The notes under the pieces: generated by a model | Told to the model about the DNA's origin: nothing | Database searches by the model: none | What the model saw: only the letters and a program-made list of their open reading frames with translations | Translations under genes and position numbers: made by a program | Shown: piece by piece, positions 12,421 through 24,700 of the stretch | Layout of the letters: each line of letters opens with the position of its first letter | How positions within the stretch are numbered: position 1 is the stretch's first letter | DNA from: Paratinospora sagittata | Lineage: Eukaryota > Streptophyta > Magnoliopsida > Ranunculales > Menispermaceae | Direction of reading: 5' to 3' | Assembly (NCBI GenBank): GCA_035771175.1 | Contig: CM069612.1 | Span: 30,204,150 to 30,268,149 of the forward strand | Length of the DNA stretch: 64,000 nucleotides

Positions 12421-13040
12421 CTTCCATCCATCAATCGCCCCCGAGAAAGTGGTAATTTCACTCTTCCTTTTCTCTCACCCTTTAAAACCTATCTCTTCTG
12501 ATTCGTCTCTCACTCTCTTTCAGATCAACTTTCCAAAAGTTATCACAATTCGTTGAATCCGTGGCTTTTAAATATTTTTTTTGTCAGTGATTTTGTTCAA
12601 ACATGTTCTGTTCTACGATTTTTGATGTCGTGTCATGGTTTGATCATCACATACACACAAATCATTACAGATCAATGAATCAAAGATAAGGGCAGTTCCA
12701 GCTACAAATAAGGGGAACAGATTTTCACTACTTAATTCTGTTATATAAGAGCAATAAGTTGATTTGAAATTCTGGTTTACTTGCAGATTGAATGCAATTT
12801 AAGTCACTTTACCTTCTTCTTTTTGCTGTTAGAGATCTTACTTTCTGTTATTGATAGCTTGATATACATTAGACCTTTAGTTAGTAGATATAGTTCTTCA
12901 GTTAAGTGGTTCTAGGGTCTTGAGTTCAAGTATCTTTATAGGAATTTGCATATTTGGTATTCGTCTCGGATTCTATATTATATCTCTTCTTCTGTCGCTG
13001 CGAGGGGAAATGTTAACGCTAGCTTGATATATATTATAAG

Positions 13041-13211
13041 GGTCATGCTAAGGGTGCAAAGATGGAAACTTGGGGTGGAAACTCAAGTGTTCCACTCTGT
13101 TGGATCACATAGAGATGCGCAATACACACGCATCTTTATGTGATCCAATGAAGTAGAACGCTCGATTTTCCACCCCGAGTTGCTTTCTTTGTACCTTAAG
13201 CATTGTTGTTA
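13041..13211. mobile_element. MITE folding into one long hairpin
   Basis: The outer arms GGTCATGCTAAGGGTGCAAA and the inverse of the right end (AATGCTTAAGGTACAAAG) pair. The inner arms GGGGTGGAAA / TTTTCCACCCC pair as well. The centre TTGGATCACATAGAGATGCG pairs with GCATCTTTATGTGATCCAA around a 10-nt loop. ATAAG occurs just outside both ends (13036-13040 and 13212-13216), a candidate target-site duplication. It sits in the presumed 5' UTR intron of the coiled-coil gene. Confidence 0.65.
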
Positions 13212-13471
13212 ATAAGCCACCACCTATTAGCTATAGCTTTTGAGTCTACTGGTTTTTAACACTATTTATATTGTTTTAAGTTTTAACATTGCCGATCCCG
13301 AGGAATTTGCAATGGTGTAGCACGAGATGCAATGGGCCTCTAAGCTCTCCAGGGAACTATGTAGTGATGTGTCTTCACCGTCTTCTTTCTTCCTATCTTT
13401 TCATTTTTTGGTAGGTGCCACCGTCATTGATTGAGCTTGAGAATAAGTTGATATATAATACGTAGTTCAAA

Positions 13472-15782
13472 ATGGAAGAAAAGGGCAAAGGACGTGAGAA
13501 ATGGGGTGCGGCCATTTTAAATTTGTCGGAGATGGGAGCTAATCTTGACTCGCTACAGAAACTCCTTACGAAGAAAGCTGTTTTTGTAGATGAAGAAACA
13601 TATGCCAAAGCATCATTAAGCTCCCAACAAGTACGAACCATCAAGGTACTCAATTTTTTAATTCTTCGTACTTCTTAGACATCTTTTATGCATTTATTCT
13701 TTTGAACGTTACTGAATGTTTCTTACAGTTTTCATTTTTTTCATTGGCATTTTTTTTTTAATTGTAGGTGCTTGAACAAAGGGTAGAGGCTTTGGAGAGA
13801 GAGCTTGATGCCGCAATTTCAGCTGCTGCTCGTGCTCGGTCAGAAAAACGGCAGGCTGAGGTGGCACAGCGTGCTGCTGAATTACGTGCTCAAGAGGTTA
13901 CAAAGGAGCTTGAAAACACCTCAAGTATGCTATGGATATTTTCTATCGCTTTTATATTGGTCTTTGGAAATAGATTGGTATCAACCATTCGCATTATGAA
14001 AATGAGTCTTTCAAGTTCTGTCACTTTTCAACTCACCCATGGAAAATACTGGGCATTTAATGTTCATTACAATGAGATTTTTTATTTTTATTTTCTATAA
14101 CCAATTAAGGTGGATATGCGGAGCTTCCAACTTATAGTAATAGAAGAGCAGATGAACACATTTGAGAATCTATCAGAATTCACTTTATGATGGATGTATG
14201 GTAAAATATTGAAAGATAGAATTAAAAATGAAATAGCATTTGATAGAACAGAGTGAAGGAAGTGGATTTATGTAGCCGACTCCATGTAGTTAGGAAAAGG
14301 CTTAGTTGTGCTAAGTTAAGTTGAGAATTAAAAATGAAACATTTAGAAAACAATAGATGTAGTTCCAACTTCCAATTGAGATAAAATGAGAAGCTAGTAA
14401 TTCTGTTGATCTGGACCTATATTATGAAGAGTCAAGACCATTAGATTCTCTGATTTGGAAGATCAACATATTAGCTATTAACAGTAATGATTGAAGAAGA
14501 GAAAGACCTTCAATGAAATGGGCAAAGATAGTTAAGAAAGACACATCCACTTGTTAAATGACAGAAGGTTTTGCCTTTAATATATCGAAGAGAAAGCCGA
14601 TTCTTCTAGTTGACCTCATGTAGTAGGGGAAAAAACTTTAATTAAATTGAGTTGTAAAATAAATTGTTCATTCTTGAAATTCCTTCAGTTAGAATTTCGA
14701 TATGCTAAATTTTCATTCTAAATTTACCTATTAGACTAGTCTAGGTGGATGTATATGTCTGTAATCTATTTCTCTAGGCAATTGATTGTACGATACCATC
14801 TTCTCACCACACACATTTTATTTCTTAACGTATATTTCTGTTTATGGTGTTGGACTATGGTCACATGACACAATGAGTACCATAGGCATTCACATATGTG
14901 GCTGCTGGCATTGGATCCACATGATGATAGACCAGTGAGTTATTTTTGGTGAAATTGATTTCCTTATCCTAAACATCACACGTGAAATGAATCAATTGCC
15001 ATCAATGTGATTTCTTGTAGTGCCAATGCTAGTGGTGAAATCAGCAGATCTATGAAAGTCCGAATTAAAAATCACTTTTCATTAGGTATTTTAAAAAATT
15101 GGGACAAGATGATTTCTTCATGGAGAATCCTGGGAACTTTTATCATGGGTCCAGCTCAACCCAACTCAATAAAGCCTTCATTAAAGTTGACTGAGGACAG
15201 AAATGGTTCTTATGCTTTTTGAAAAATATTGACACTGAATACCACTCATAACTATTGAAAAAATTAGTTACTTCCTTTACAAAACTTTTTATTTTATTTT
15301 ATTTTTAAGTTTAGAATTTGATCTTTGATGTACAAATATCTCATTCTGTATTGAAACCTCAAGCAAATCTGGTCATCTCTTCGAGCCATATTTTGGTTGA
15401 TTAATAGCTAAAATATTGTTGGTGGTGATTTTAACTGCTTAGAAAAAGGCTAAACAAGGAAGCAAGTTTTATGTAGTATAGATGGTCGGAATCATATTGT
15501 CAAGATGTGAATTTTGGTTGATTATTCAGCTAGGAGTTGGTGACTGTTTAAGGCATGCATTGCTACTTTCTTTTGTTATGGGATGCAGTATAGATAAATA
15601 TTTGTATTTTCATGTTCATGAAACATTTTTCTCTAGTTTATCATATTCAATTTTCTGCAGAGGTTTTTGAGCTGCACATGGAAGAGTTGCGAGCAAACCA
15701 AGAGGAAATCTCAAAAAGAGATAGTGACATTAAAGTTTTGGAAGCTATCATCCAGACACTCGGTGGAAAAGAATCAATATAG
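13472..15782 (+). CDS. Small conserved coiled-coil protein of unknown function
   Basis: The three coding exons are 13472-13645, 13768-13924 and 15661-15782, giving 453 nt and 150 aa. The start is the ATG of MEEKGKGREKWGAAILNLSE. The frame joins exactly as QVRTIK-VLEQRVEALE and LENTS-K-VFELHMEELR. Residues about 58-140 form a long heptad coiled coil rich in Ala, Glu and Arg (ELDAAISAAARARSEKRQAE). The C-terminus, VLEAIIQTLGGKES, is a conserved ending of a short plant coiled-coil family that I recognise only as uncharacterised. There is no signal peptide or membrane segment. The 1.7-kb second intron contains RTE-LINE debris. A 5' UTR intron from about 12450 to 13412 (acceptor TTTTTGGTAG) is likely. 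The function is not known; it may act through coiled-coil partners. Confidence 0.8.
14237..14660 (+). mobile_element. Decayed RTE-type LINE C-terminal fragments
   Basis: The stretch 14237-14325 reads AFDRTE, stop, RKWIYVADSM and then the TAGTTAGGAAAAGGCTTAGTTG tail. The stretch about 14380-14660 contains a PIE.KMR-like segment, then the region before the tail (NEMGKDS.ERHP), and a second tail copy ending AATTAAATTGAGTTG. These match the order APIE-KMREN...KKD...DR.EWRKRIHVADP seen at the end of plant RTE LINE ORFs. Many stops are present. It lies in intron 2 of the coiled-coil gene. Confidence 0.55.
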
Positions 15783-18259
15783 AAGGATGAAGCAAATATT
15801 GTGGGTAGACTCTTCCTATGCTTTTTCTTTCAGTATCATAAACAAGATTTTACATTACATTATGCATATAGTCTCCATGCCCATCGCTCAAATACTATCA
15901 TAGTGATGAAATGTACTCTCTCTCTCTTTGCGACTCTTTCCCTCCCTTGATGTATCTAGTGGTTCATCTTGCGTCATTTTGATGTGGCAGGCCAAAAATA
16001 CTCTCACCTTGATAAATTTGTGGCTTATCCTTTTGTTCTTTCTCTTGCTAATACACATATTCTGAGGCATGCCTCTTGAAATGTAAGAACACGACTCAAA
16101 AGTGATGCACACAATACTTTCTGCTTATATGGACTTTTTACTAGTTTCCCTTCGGTTTTTCTGATTAACGAATGTTGTGGTCTCTTCATTCCCTTTTGTG
16201 TTTGATTTTGTTTTTTGATCCCTTTCTTACTCCAACATGCCCTAGAATACGTTTGACAAAAATGGTACTATATGTGTATATCCTTTATCCTATCATGGAG
16301 ACTTGAAGCAAATTCATGGCTCTAAGTTGTAGGCTGCCAGACATAGACTCATGTCCGCACAGTTGAATAAAAAATTAGTGAATAACCTGAAATGAGATAT
16401 TACTGACATCTGGTGCATAGGTTATCATATTCACGAACAGAACTTCCATCTCCTGTTAGACTACTTTCCATTAAATAGAATTCTTAATACCCAACTCAAC
16501 TCAACAAGGCCTTTTCTTTCCCGTGCAGTCGGCTACATGAATCCGCTTTTTTTACTCTGTTCTATCAAGAAGTAGCATCATAGTTATATTATAAGTAGTT
16601 ATATATCTCTTAGTTATCCTTGTTTGTGTTATTTTAGGTCTTTATCTTCCTCCATCATTACCGTTGATATTGTCAAATTGCTCACTATTCTTGACACATC
16701 TAACAGTTTTTGTCCTACATGTCCTTGAACCATTACATTTGATTTCTCTCTTTATTATATCTTCAAATGGGGCAAAATGCTTAATATTGCATTTAAACAA
16801 AAAAGACCTTTAATGAGATTAAAAGAAAAATATTTAGTTTTCAGTTACTTCTTCTCCAAATAACTATCCTTACAAAAAGGTAGTGTGAAATTATTTGCTG
16901 CATTTTGATTTAGGGAAAACCTCTTCCTCATTCAACTGCATTTGTTTCTCTCTTAAATGGCTGTTATATTCCTTATAACAAAGCAGCTAGCAGAAATTGA
17001 GAGTAAAATCCTAATTTATCACAACTTGCTCATTGGAGGGTGCCAAAGATCAGTGCATCCAGATGATCTCCAATTGGGCAGTATTCAAAATTTCACCTAT
17101 AGCTTAAGGTGCTCAAACTTATTATTTTTTCTTCATAGAGAAGCAACCAAAATTATGTGATTCAAGAATCATTGGACCATGCTGGTATTTAGGCCCAGGT
17201 AGTAGGATGCATCAGTAGTGGGTCCTTCCTTTCCTTATGTGCAGCTCCCATCCAATGCTACTCATGTTGAAGCACATGAATTTCTGTGCTCTTGCAGCTG
17301 TGATGATTCCCATTACAAGGGTGAAGATTGGCCTAAATAGGCTCAAACCTTAAGTGAAAGATTCTGTGACTAGTATTTTGTGAAGTGATGCAGTTAAAAT
17401 CATTTGATGATAATCGGCTTTAGCCTTTCCATGAACATAAAGTAAACAACTTGCAGCATGACACTACTATTCACACTGCATATTTTCATCTCCCTAGTTG
17501 CTCAAATTCACCTCATCTTTTGTTCAGCTGAGATTGCCTACTTATTTTTTTTTTAAGCCACTGAGATTGCCTAGTTAAGTTGATTTTGGAACTGTGGCTA
17601 ACAACATGCCAGTGGCAAACTGCAGGAAATGTTGCACAGGAAAAGTTTGATCCATGCAGAACTATTTCCAATCTTCTAGCTGGATCTCAACTGATGGAAG
17701 CAGCAAAACTAAATGCCAGTTTGCTTGGATCAACTTGAAAACATGTACATGATTGCAAACAAAGATTTGTATATTGTGATAAAGTATAACCACCACAATA
17801 TTGACTATGTGGAAACAAGGTTGGTTAGGTTCACTAACCATTATTAAAGACAGCAGCACCTGACATGAATAGTTTTGGTGCTTTTGAACCAGTTTCTAAT
17901 GTTAAGTTTTAATTGTTTCTGTTGATTGGTCAAAACTCAAAAGGGTAACTATCAAGATCACACAGGTCCCATTGAATAATGTCCTTTAGGATGTTGTAAT
18001 TAATGTTACTTGTTCTTATTATGGCATAGGAATGTGCTTATCTTTAATATGTTTGAATCAACTGTAATGTTGAAGAGTCACATTCATTTCCACATAAAAG
18101 TAGGTTGAGATGTAGACCATATGCTTGGTAGGTTTATGAAATATGCATCACAAGGCAAGCAAAAGTCAAAGATTATTGCTTTTTTTATTTTTTATTTTTC
18201 TACCAGCATAAATCTCATCACCACAAATAAATAAATAAATAAAAGCAACATGAAGAGAG

Positions 18260-18262
<3 letters not shown>
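15783..18262. other. Spacer between the coiled-coil gene and GT14
   Basis: No exon is recognisable on either strand over about 2.5 kb. It holds the 3' UTR of the coiled-coil gene, one LINE/SINE tail at 16491-16575, and otherwise ordinary AT-rich sequence. The open frames at 15888-16112 and 16957-17160 have no family resemblance and start at arbitrary points. Confidence 0.5.
16491..16575 (-). repeat. RTE-LINE/SINE tail fragment
   Basis: On + it reads CCAACTCAACTCAACAAGGCC, a T-rich piece, CAGTCGGCTACATGAATCCGC and then ACTCTGTTCTATCAAG. This is the full tail pattern in reverse orientation, and the last part is the antisense of the DR.EW codons. Confidence 0.65.

Positions 18263-18324
<62 letters not shown>
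18263..18324. repeat. (AT)n microsatellite
   Basis: About 31 uninterrupted AT units lie roughly 400 bp upstream of the GT14 start codon. Length polymorphism is likely. Confidence 0.95.
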
Positions 18325-18327
<3 letters not shown>

Positions 18328-18728
18328 TATCAGATGAATTTTTTTTTTGATTAATTCAAAATTGAACCCCACTTTAGCTGCTCCAAATTCCAATCACGGG
18401 GCAGAATCTAAAACACTTGGGGCAGAGGTTGTTGATCGCTACCGTTTGAGAACGAAACAAGTTTCAGAAAGACACGCGGCAACACCACAAACACAAACCT
18501 GTCAACAACAACAGCTTCGAAAACGCGATTACGTCTCGCTTTTCATACTTCTCTCTTCGATCACACTTCCTTTCCATGTAAACAAACCCAGAAATCCACG
18601 AAAAAGAAGAAGAAGAAGTAGAAGAAAAACCGATACATCTCTCTTTAAGCTTAATTTTTATCTTCTATTCGTTCTGGTTTTTATTTTTTTTATTTTGAGT
18701 TTTTTTACTTCAGCTGATCTTCTTCGTG

Positions 18729-21700
18729 ATGAAGAAGAGACATCAATCTCTGACGCCACGGCAACTGTTCTGGTTAGGATCGAAGCTCGTGATCTCTATC
18801 TGCGTTGCGCTCTGCGTTTTCGTTCTCTTGAGACTTCACACTCAATCCAAGCTTCAATCATCGGCAATCGGTGTTGGAAGATCGCGAGTCTTGGTGGATG
18901 AGCGCTTTGATGGACCTCCGAAGATCGCGTTTCTGTTTTTGGCTCGCAGGAACCTGCCGCTGGATTTTCTATGGGGAAGCTTCTTCGACGTCTGTATTTG
19001 TTTTTCATTTGTTTCTGTATGTATTTTTTTTAAGAGAAGTAGGGTTTTGTTCGTGTGATGTTTGAATTTAGGGGTTTGCAGAATGCAGATGTGGCGAGTT
19101 TCTCGATTTATGTTCATTCGGAGCCTGGTTTCGTGTTTGATGAATCGACGACGAGCTCGGAGTTCTTTTATGATCGACAGTTGCGGAGGAGTATTCAGGT
19201 ACAATAGGATTTGAATTTACATGAAAAAGAAAAAAGTTATATATGGCAGTTTTTTTTTCCTGTTTGTTTCTGGTTAGTGAAGTCTAGCTCAGGTTTCTGT
19301 TTTTTGTTTATTTTTGAACTTTACTCTTTTGGTTCTGTGAATCGAGCTAGCTAGCGTTGTTTAGTTGCTGTTAATTTTATTAAGTTTGGTAGGTTGTTTG
19401 GGGAGAATCGAGTATGATTGAAGCGGAACGATTGCTCCTTGGAGAAGCTCTTCAAGACCCTGCGAACCAGAGATTTGTTCTCCTTTCTGATAGGTTGGTT
19501 TATTTTTGTTTGGTGAGGTGTCTTTTCTCGACTGTCTATGTCATTGTTGGTCTTGAATGTTTGGGGGCATAAATTTTAGAAAGCTTAAGCTAATGGTAGG
19601 TAGAGACAAAAAGGAGATAGAAGAAAAGAGAAATCTCAGTCATGCAAATGGGAAATGTCCCTCACTTCAACTCAACTCAACTCAACTAAGCCTTTTCCCA
19701 ACTACATGGGGTCCGCTACATGGATCCGTTTCCTTCACTCCGCTCTAATGAGGGCTAAGTCGGCATTTTGTCCTAGCTCTACGTGTAGTTAGATTTAGAT
19801 TCATGCGTAGTTGATTTGATGAAGTTTTACGCTAGCTGTCAGCTACCTAACACAACCCTTCTCTTTTACCAAGGCTTGGTACCGGCCGTGGCGGAGTTGG
19901 AAATGTCCCTCACCAAAAAGAAAAGAGAAAAAAAGGGAATGTCCAAATGCCCAGAACAAGACTTAAACCTAAGATTTCTTACAAGACCAACACTTTAATA
20001 TCATGTTAGAAATTGCTGAATGCAAAAAGCTATAGCTCGTAGGTGAAGGCTCAATAATACATATCAAGCTATCATTAAAACCTATATCACTTCCCTATAA
20101 AACATATTCATTTTATTTGTGAATGATTAAGGACATCAATGCATTTGGCCTTTAAATAGACCCAAGAACCTAATTGGACCATAAATGAAAGTAGAAAGTA
20201 TACACATTATAGGTCTAGAGCACTACTAGAACGTATACTTCAAAATTGGTTTAAGAAATAGATAAATCCATTAAATGCACAAATGTGTTTACTTTGAATG
20301 CTGAATAGTTAATTTAGAAAAAAATTGATTTAAACAGCTACCTTTATTTGCTTTGATCCAGTAGCCTTGGACTTCCATTATTCTCATGATAAAGCTTGCT
20401 TGGACCTTCCCAGTGATATAAAATATGCATAACATATAGTTGTATCACACTGGGCCTTTAAATCTCACTTCTTTCGATCTTGGCATTTTGACATATCACT
20501 TCACAATGTTTTTCATCTTGGCAATTCTCTCTCTCTCTCTCTTTGATCGTCAATATCATTGGATAAGCAAAAGTATTTAGTCAAGCTAAATTATTAGAAC
20601 TTCTCCTCCATATTGGTGGATGGTATTTTACTTGTTAATTAGTGTTAGTCATATTATTTTCTAAGGACTTATTAGGATCTAAACGTGAATTCGTAACTTG
20701 TACCAAAGTTCTTGTATTGACTTTGTGTCATTGTGATATTATTTCCATTTCTATCTTTAATTTTCTAAAAGCTATTTGTGGGTGATTTTGGTCAATGATT
20801 TCTTTTATTTACTTTTAGCCTCATGTCATTCAGGTATTTATTTTATGATATGCATTGCAAAACTTACTTATGAAGAAAAAAAAGTTGATTTGGATTTTGA
20901 TGTTCATTTCTGATGAGAGCATTGATTACGCAGTTGTGTTCCTTTGTACAACTTCAGCTACATATATCACTATGTCATGTCATCTCCAAGAAGCTTTGTA
21001 GACAGGTACACCAAACAGTTCTGCTTTTAGATATCTAGACTAGAGGAATTTAACATTAAATGCAAAAAAAAATGTAATTTTTTAGTAGTTAACATCAATG
21101 TCCAAGGCTAGGGAATTTTAGCATCAAATGCAAAAGAATGTTATTTTTTTAGTAGTTTATACTTTTCTTATTAGGTTCTTGTAAATTTTTAGCTAATATG
21201 AATTGCAAAATCACCTATCTTTGTTTTATGCTGACTTGTATTATATTTACACATTCTAGCTTTCTTGATGAAAAGGAAGGCCGCTATAATCCAAAGATGT
21301 CCCCAATTATACCAAAGGACAGGTGGCGAAAAGGATCCCAGGTTTTTCTTCTGCCCTACTTATGTACTGGTTCTTGTCAGATAATTCCAAAGTTCGGTAT
21401 TAACTTGACCACGTTCTGACATGCTGTTTGTAACTTAGCTTGGATGAGTCACTGATTGCTTCTGTAAGTGCAAGTGCAAGTCACTTTCTCAATATTTCTT
21501 GAAGACTGGCTTGCGTGAGTCATTTAGACGCCTACTCAAATTAAGATTAGCAGTCCAACCTATATGTTTACCTTGGCTGAGTGAATCCTGTTCCTCCAGT
21601 TACTTCTACCTCAATCCATGTCTCATGATGATTCAGATGTCTTTAATCTGCTGTCACTATCCCAGTTCTTCTCTTTGGTTATCTTCTTAGTTCTTGCTCT

Positions 21701-24700
21701 TTTAGTATTTTCAACCTGTGCTTGATATTGAATAGGGCTATAATACCTCTAAATTGCGTCCCAAACCATCTCGAAGGGCCATACCTTAGTTTGTCGCATA
21801 TTGGAGGCACTTTTAGTTATACCTCTAGCTTGCGTAATGGCTGATTGGTTGAGTCTCCAGATGACTGTTTCAGGATGTTGCATTCATTGGTTGCTCCTTT
21901 TTTTATTTATTTTTAGGTAGGACGAGAGAGACTTTAGTCCTACTCTTTTTGCACATCCACTCCTGCCCTTGAGCCTTTTCCACATTAACTTTTTCAGTGT
22001 AGAAAGAAAAAAAAAACATTGATCTCCTTCTGAATTCTGATGAAATTCCATTTGAAATTGAGATTGGTTTATGCATTTTGTTTCATGTGCTTAAATTCTC
22101 AGCTTATGTTGATGTTGAATTTCTTGTTGCAATTTCAGTGGGTAACATTGGTTAGGAAACATGCAAAGGTTATTGTAGATGATGATATTATTCTTCCAGT
22201 TTTCAAGAGATATTGCAAGGTAAGCCGTGTGACACACCATTATCTCCTAAACATGTTTCCATTTTTAATTGAATGCAGAATTTCCCTGTTTTATCTATTT
22301 GCATATGGATCTTTACATAATTATATTCTTCCTGCATAATCATAAAACAAGTGCGGGTTTGGATGAAGTTGTGCACTGGACTTAAAAATTGCCGGATATG
22401 AAGTTGTTTTGTCATTATGGTAAGTTTTACTAATTCACATTTTTTTTTTCTGGTTTTTTTTTATGGTAACGCTTCCAATCTGCAGCGGCGACCACCTATA
22501 GACCCAAGTAAGGGAAAGCAGAATCTTGTGAGTGATCTTTCTTCTTGTTGGAATGTTGATATTTAATATTCGAAGGACTGTAATTTGGTTTGGGATAGTG
22601 CTTTTTATTTGGCTTCTTTTTGGGTTAGCTCTTGCAAACTTGCGCAAGGCTTTCCTCTGGGTGAGTGGTTGACAGGTTGGGTGCCAATCTCGGATGGTCT
22701 TGTCATATAATGCCGATTTTTCCGTCTAATTTACTTGTATAGTCCTAATACTTACACTTAATACAATTATACTTTGTTTCTTGCCAAAAAAGAAAAAATT
22801 CTTACAAGAGTTGCATGTTGATGCTATTGTTCATTCTCTCCTTCCACGTTTCTTTGGGAAACGTTGACCAGGTAAATGGTCCTAGGTGTCAAATTAACGC
22901 CTCCTAAAATATTACATGATGCTGTGCGTTTGAAAAAAATTGTACTATCCTCATCTAGGCAAAAAAGGGAAAGGAACTGTGAAAGAATTCAACTTTCATA
23001 TCCATTAACCTGTTTGCATGGATTGGAAATTTGTCTTTTCTGTGAACTTTGGTTACTGAAAAAATGAAACTATGAAAGAAATTAACTTTTGTAACCATTC
23101 ACCCGTTGGCAAGGATCAGAAATTTGTTGTCTCTTTGAAATTTATTTACTTAGATTATTAATTAAGGGAATTCCAATTTGCTATCATGAATTTTCATTAA
23201 AGATTTTCATGTTAAAGATGTTTTGATTATTCTTACCTAAAATGTTAGGAAGATCAATATGTTAATTTTTTTTGTCAAGAGACCAATATGTTATATACTA
23301 GAAAGAGTGTAAAACATTTACCTAAAATGTTTGGAAGATCAATATGTTATACTAGAAAAAGTGTAAAACATTAATTGATGTTACAAATAAATACCTAATA
23401 ATTTACTTACAATTTAATAGTTATAGCGTTAAACTGTTAATAATTCTTGATACATATTGTTTGTCTAATGATCTAATTTATGTCTTCTATTTTAATTTTG
23501 ACTTGCTGAATTATAAAATAATATGATATTTTTAGCCTTATCAGGAAATTGTGAGTTGATCAACATAAAGTTTATTCTTACAATGTTTTATTGATTTTTA
23601 GGTTAATATTAGAATCTATAAGCCTTTTTTTTCCTATCTTATGACTCTTTGGTATATGCGATTGACCTGCAATTTTATATATTTGTAGTCTTTTGGGAAA
23701 TTCTTTGAAAAAAATTCAAATTTCAATCCATGCTTGTTGGTCCCACTTCTTGTATGTGTTTAGTCTGCATGGTTGGTTGCTTTGTGATGATTCTATGATT
23801 TGAGTGTTTCCTCTTGTATTGAATAATGTAAGAGGTTCATTTGTGTCAAAGAATCGGCCTGTAAAATGTCAAATACTTAAGAGAGACTGGTTTTCTGATA
23901 CCTTATCAGCTTTTATGTTGTTTCTTTCAACTGGAATAAATGATCTCTGTTTTGAAAACTGACAAGCATGTCAATATGATGCAGCAACTTCAGAAGCAGC
24001 ACAATTGTATTCCCGATGAGCATTATGTGCAGGCATTACTTGCAGTAAGTGATAAATTTTACTGTTCTTTTTATTTAGTCCTCTCCTTTTCATGCTTGAA
24101 TGAAAGATTTTCAGAGTAGTCTTGACATTTTATTTTTACTTCTGTTTCATGTTAGATGAGTGGCCTTGACGGTGAACTTGAAAGAAGAACATTGACCTAC
24201 ACCTTGTGGAATCAGTCCAAAACCAAAATGGAGGCAGCTGGTTGGCATCCTTTTACGTTCACTTATACCAATGCAGGGTCCAAACAGATCAAAGAGATAA
24301 AGGTAAAATACCTTACTTTCCTCCGACCAAATTACTCAACTAATTACTAAAGATTGGGGAATGGACACTTGGATGTGCATAACCATATAAAAGCATGCAT
24401 TAAAAACCATTGGACCTAAGAGCTCTAGCTAGTAGGTGGAGGCTCAACAATGTATATTGAGCTATTACTAACACTCCCCATCACATGCAGCCCATGTAGA
24501 AAGAAAGAAAGGGAGATAGAGGACGAAAGAAATACCAATCATGCAAATGAACATATAAATGCCAATAATTGGACTTGAAACCAAAATCTCTTACAAAACT
24601 AAAGCTCTTATACCATGTTAGAAACAATTGGACCTAAGAGCTATAGCTAGTTGGTGGAGGCTCAACAATGCATGTCAAGCTATCACCAACTGCATGTATA

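Noticed and set aside
18166..18393. A coding frame with a Tyr-Ile repeat
   Set aside because: It is translation of the (AT)n microsatellite.
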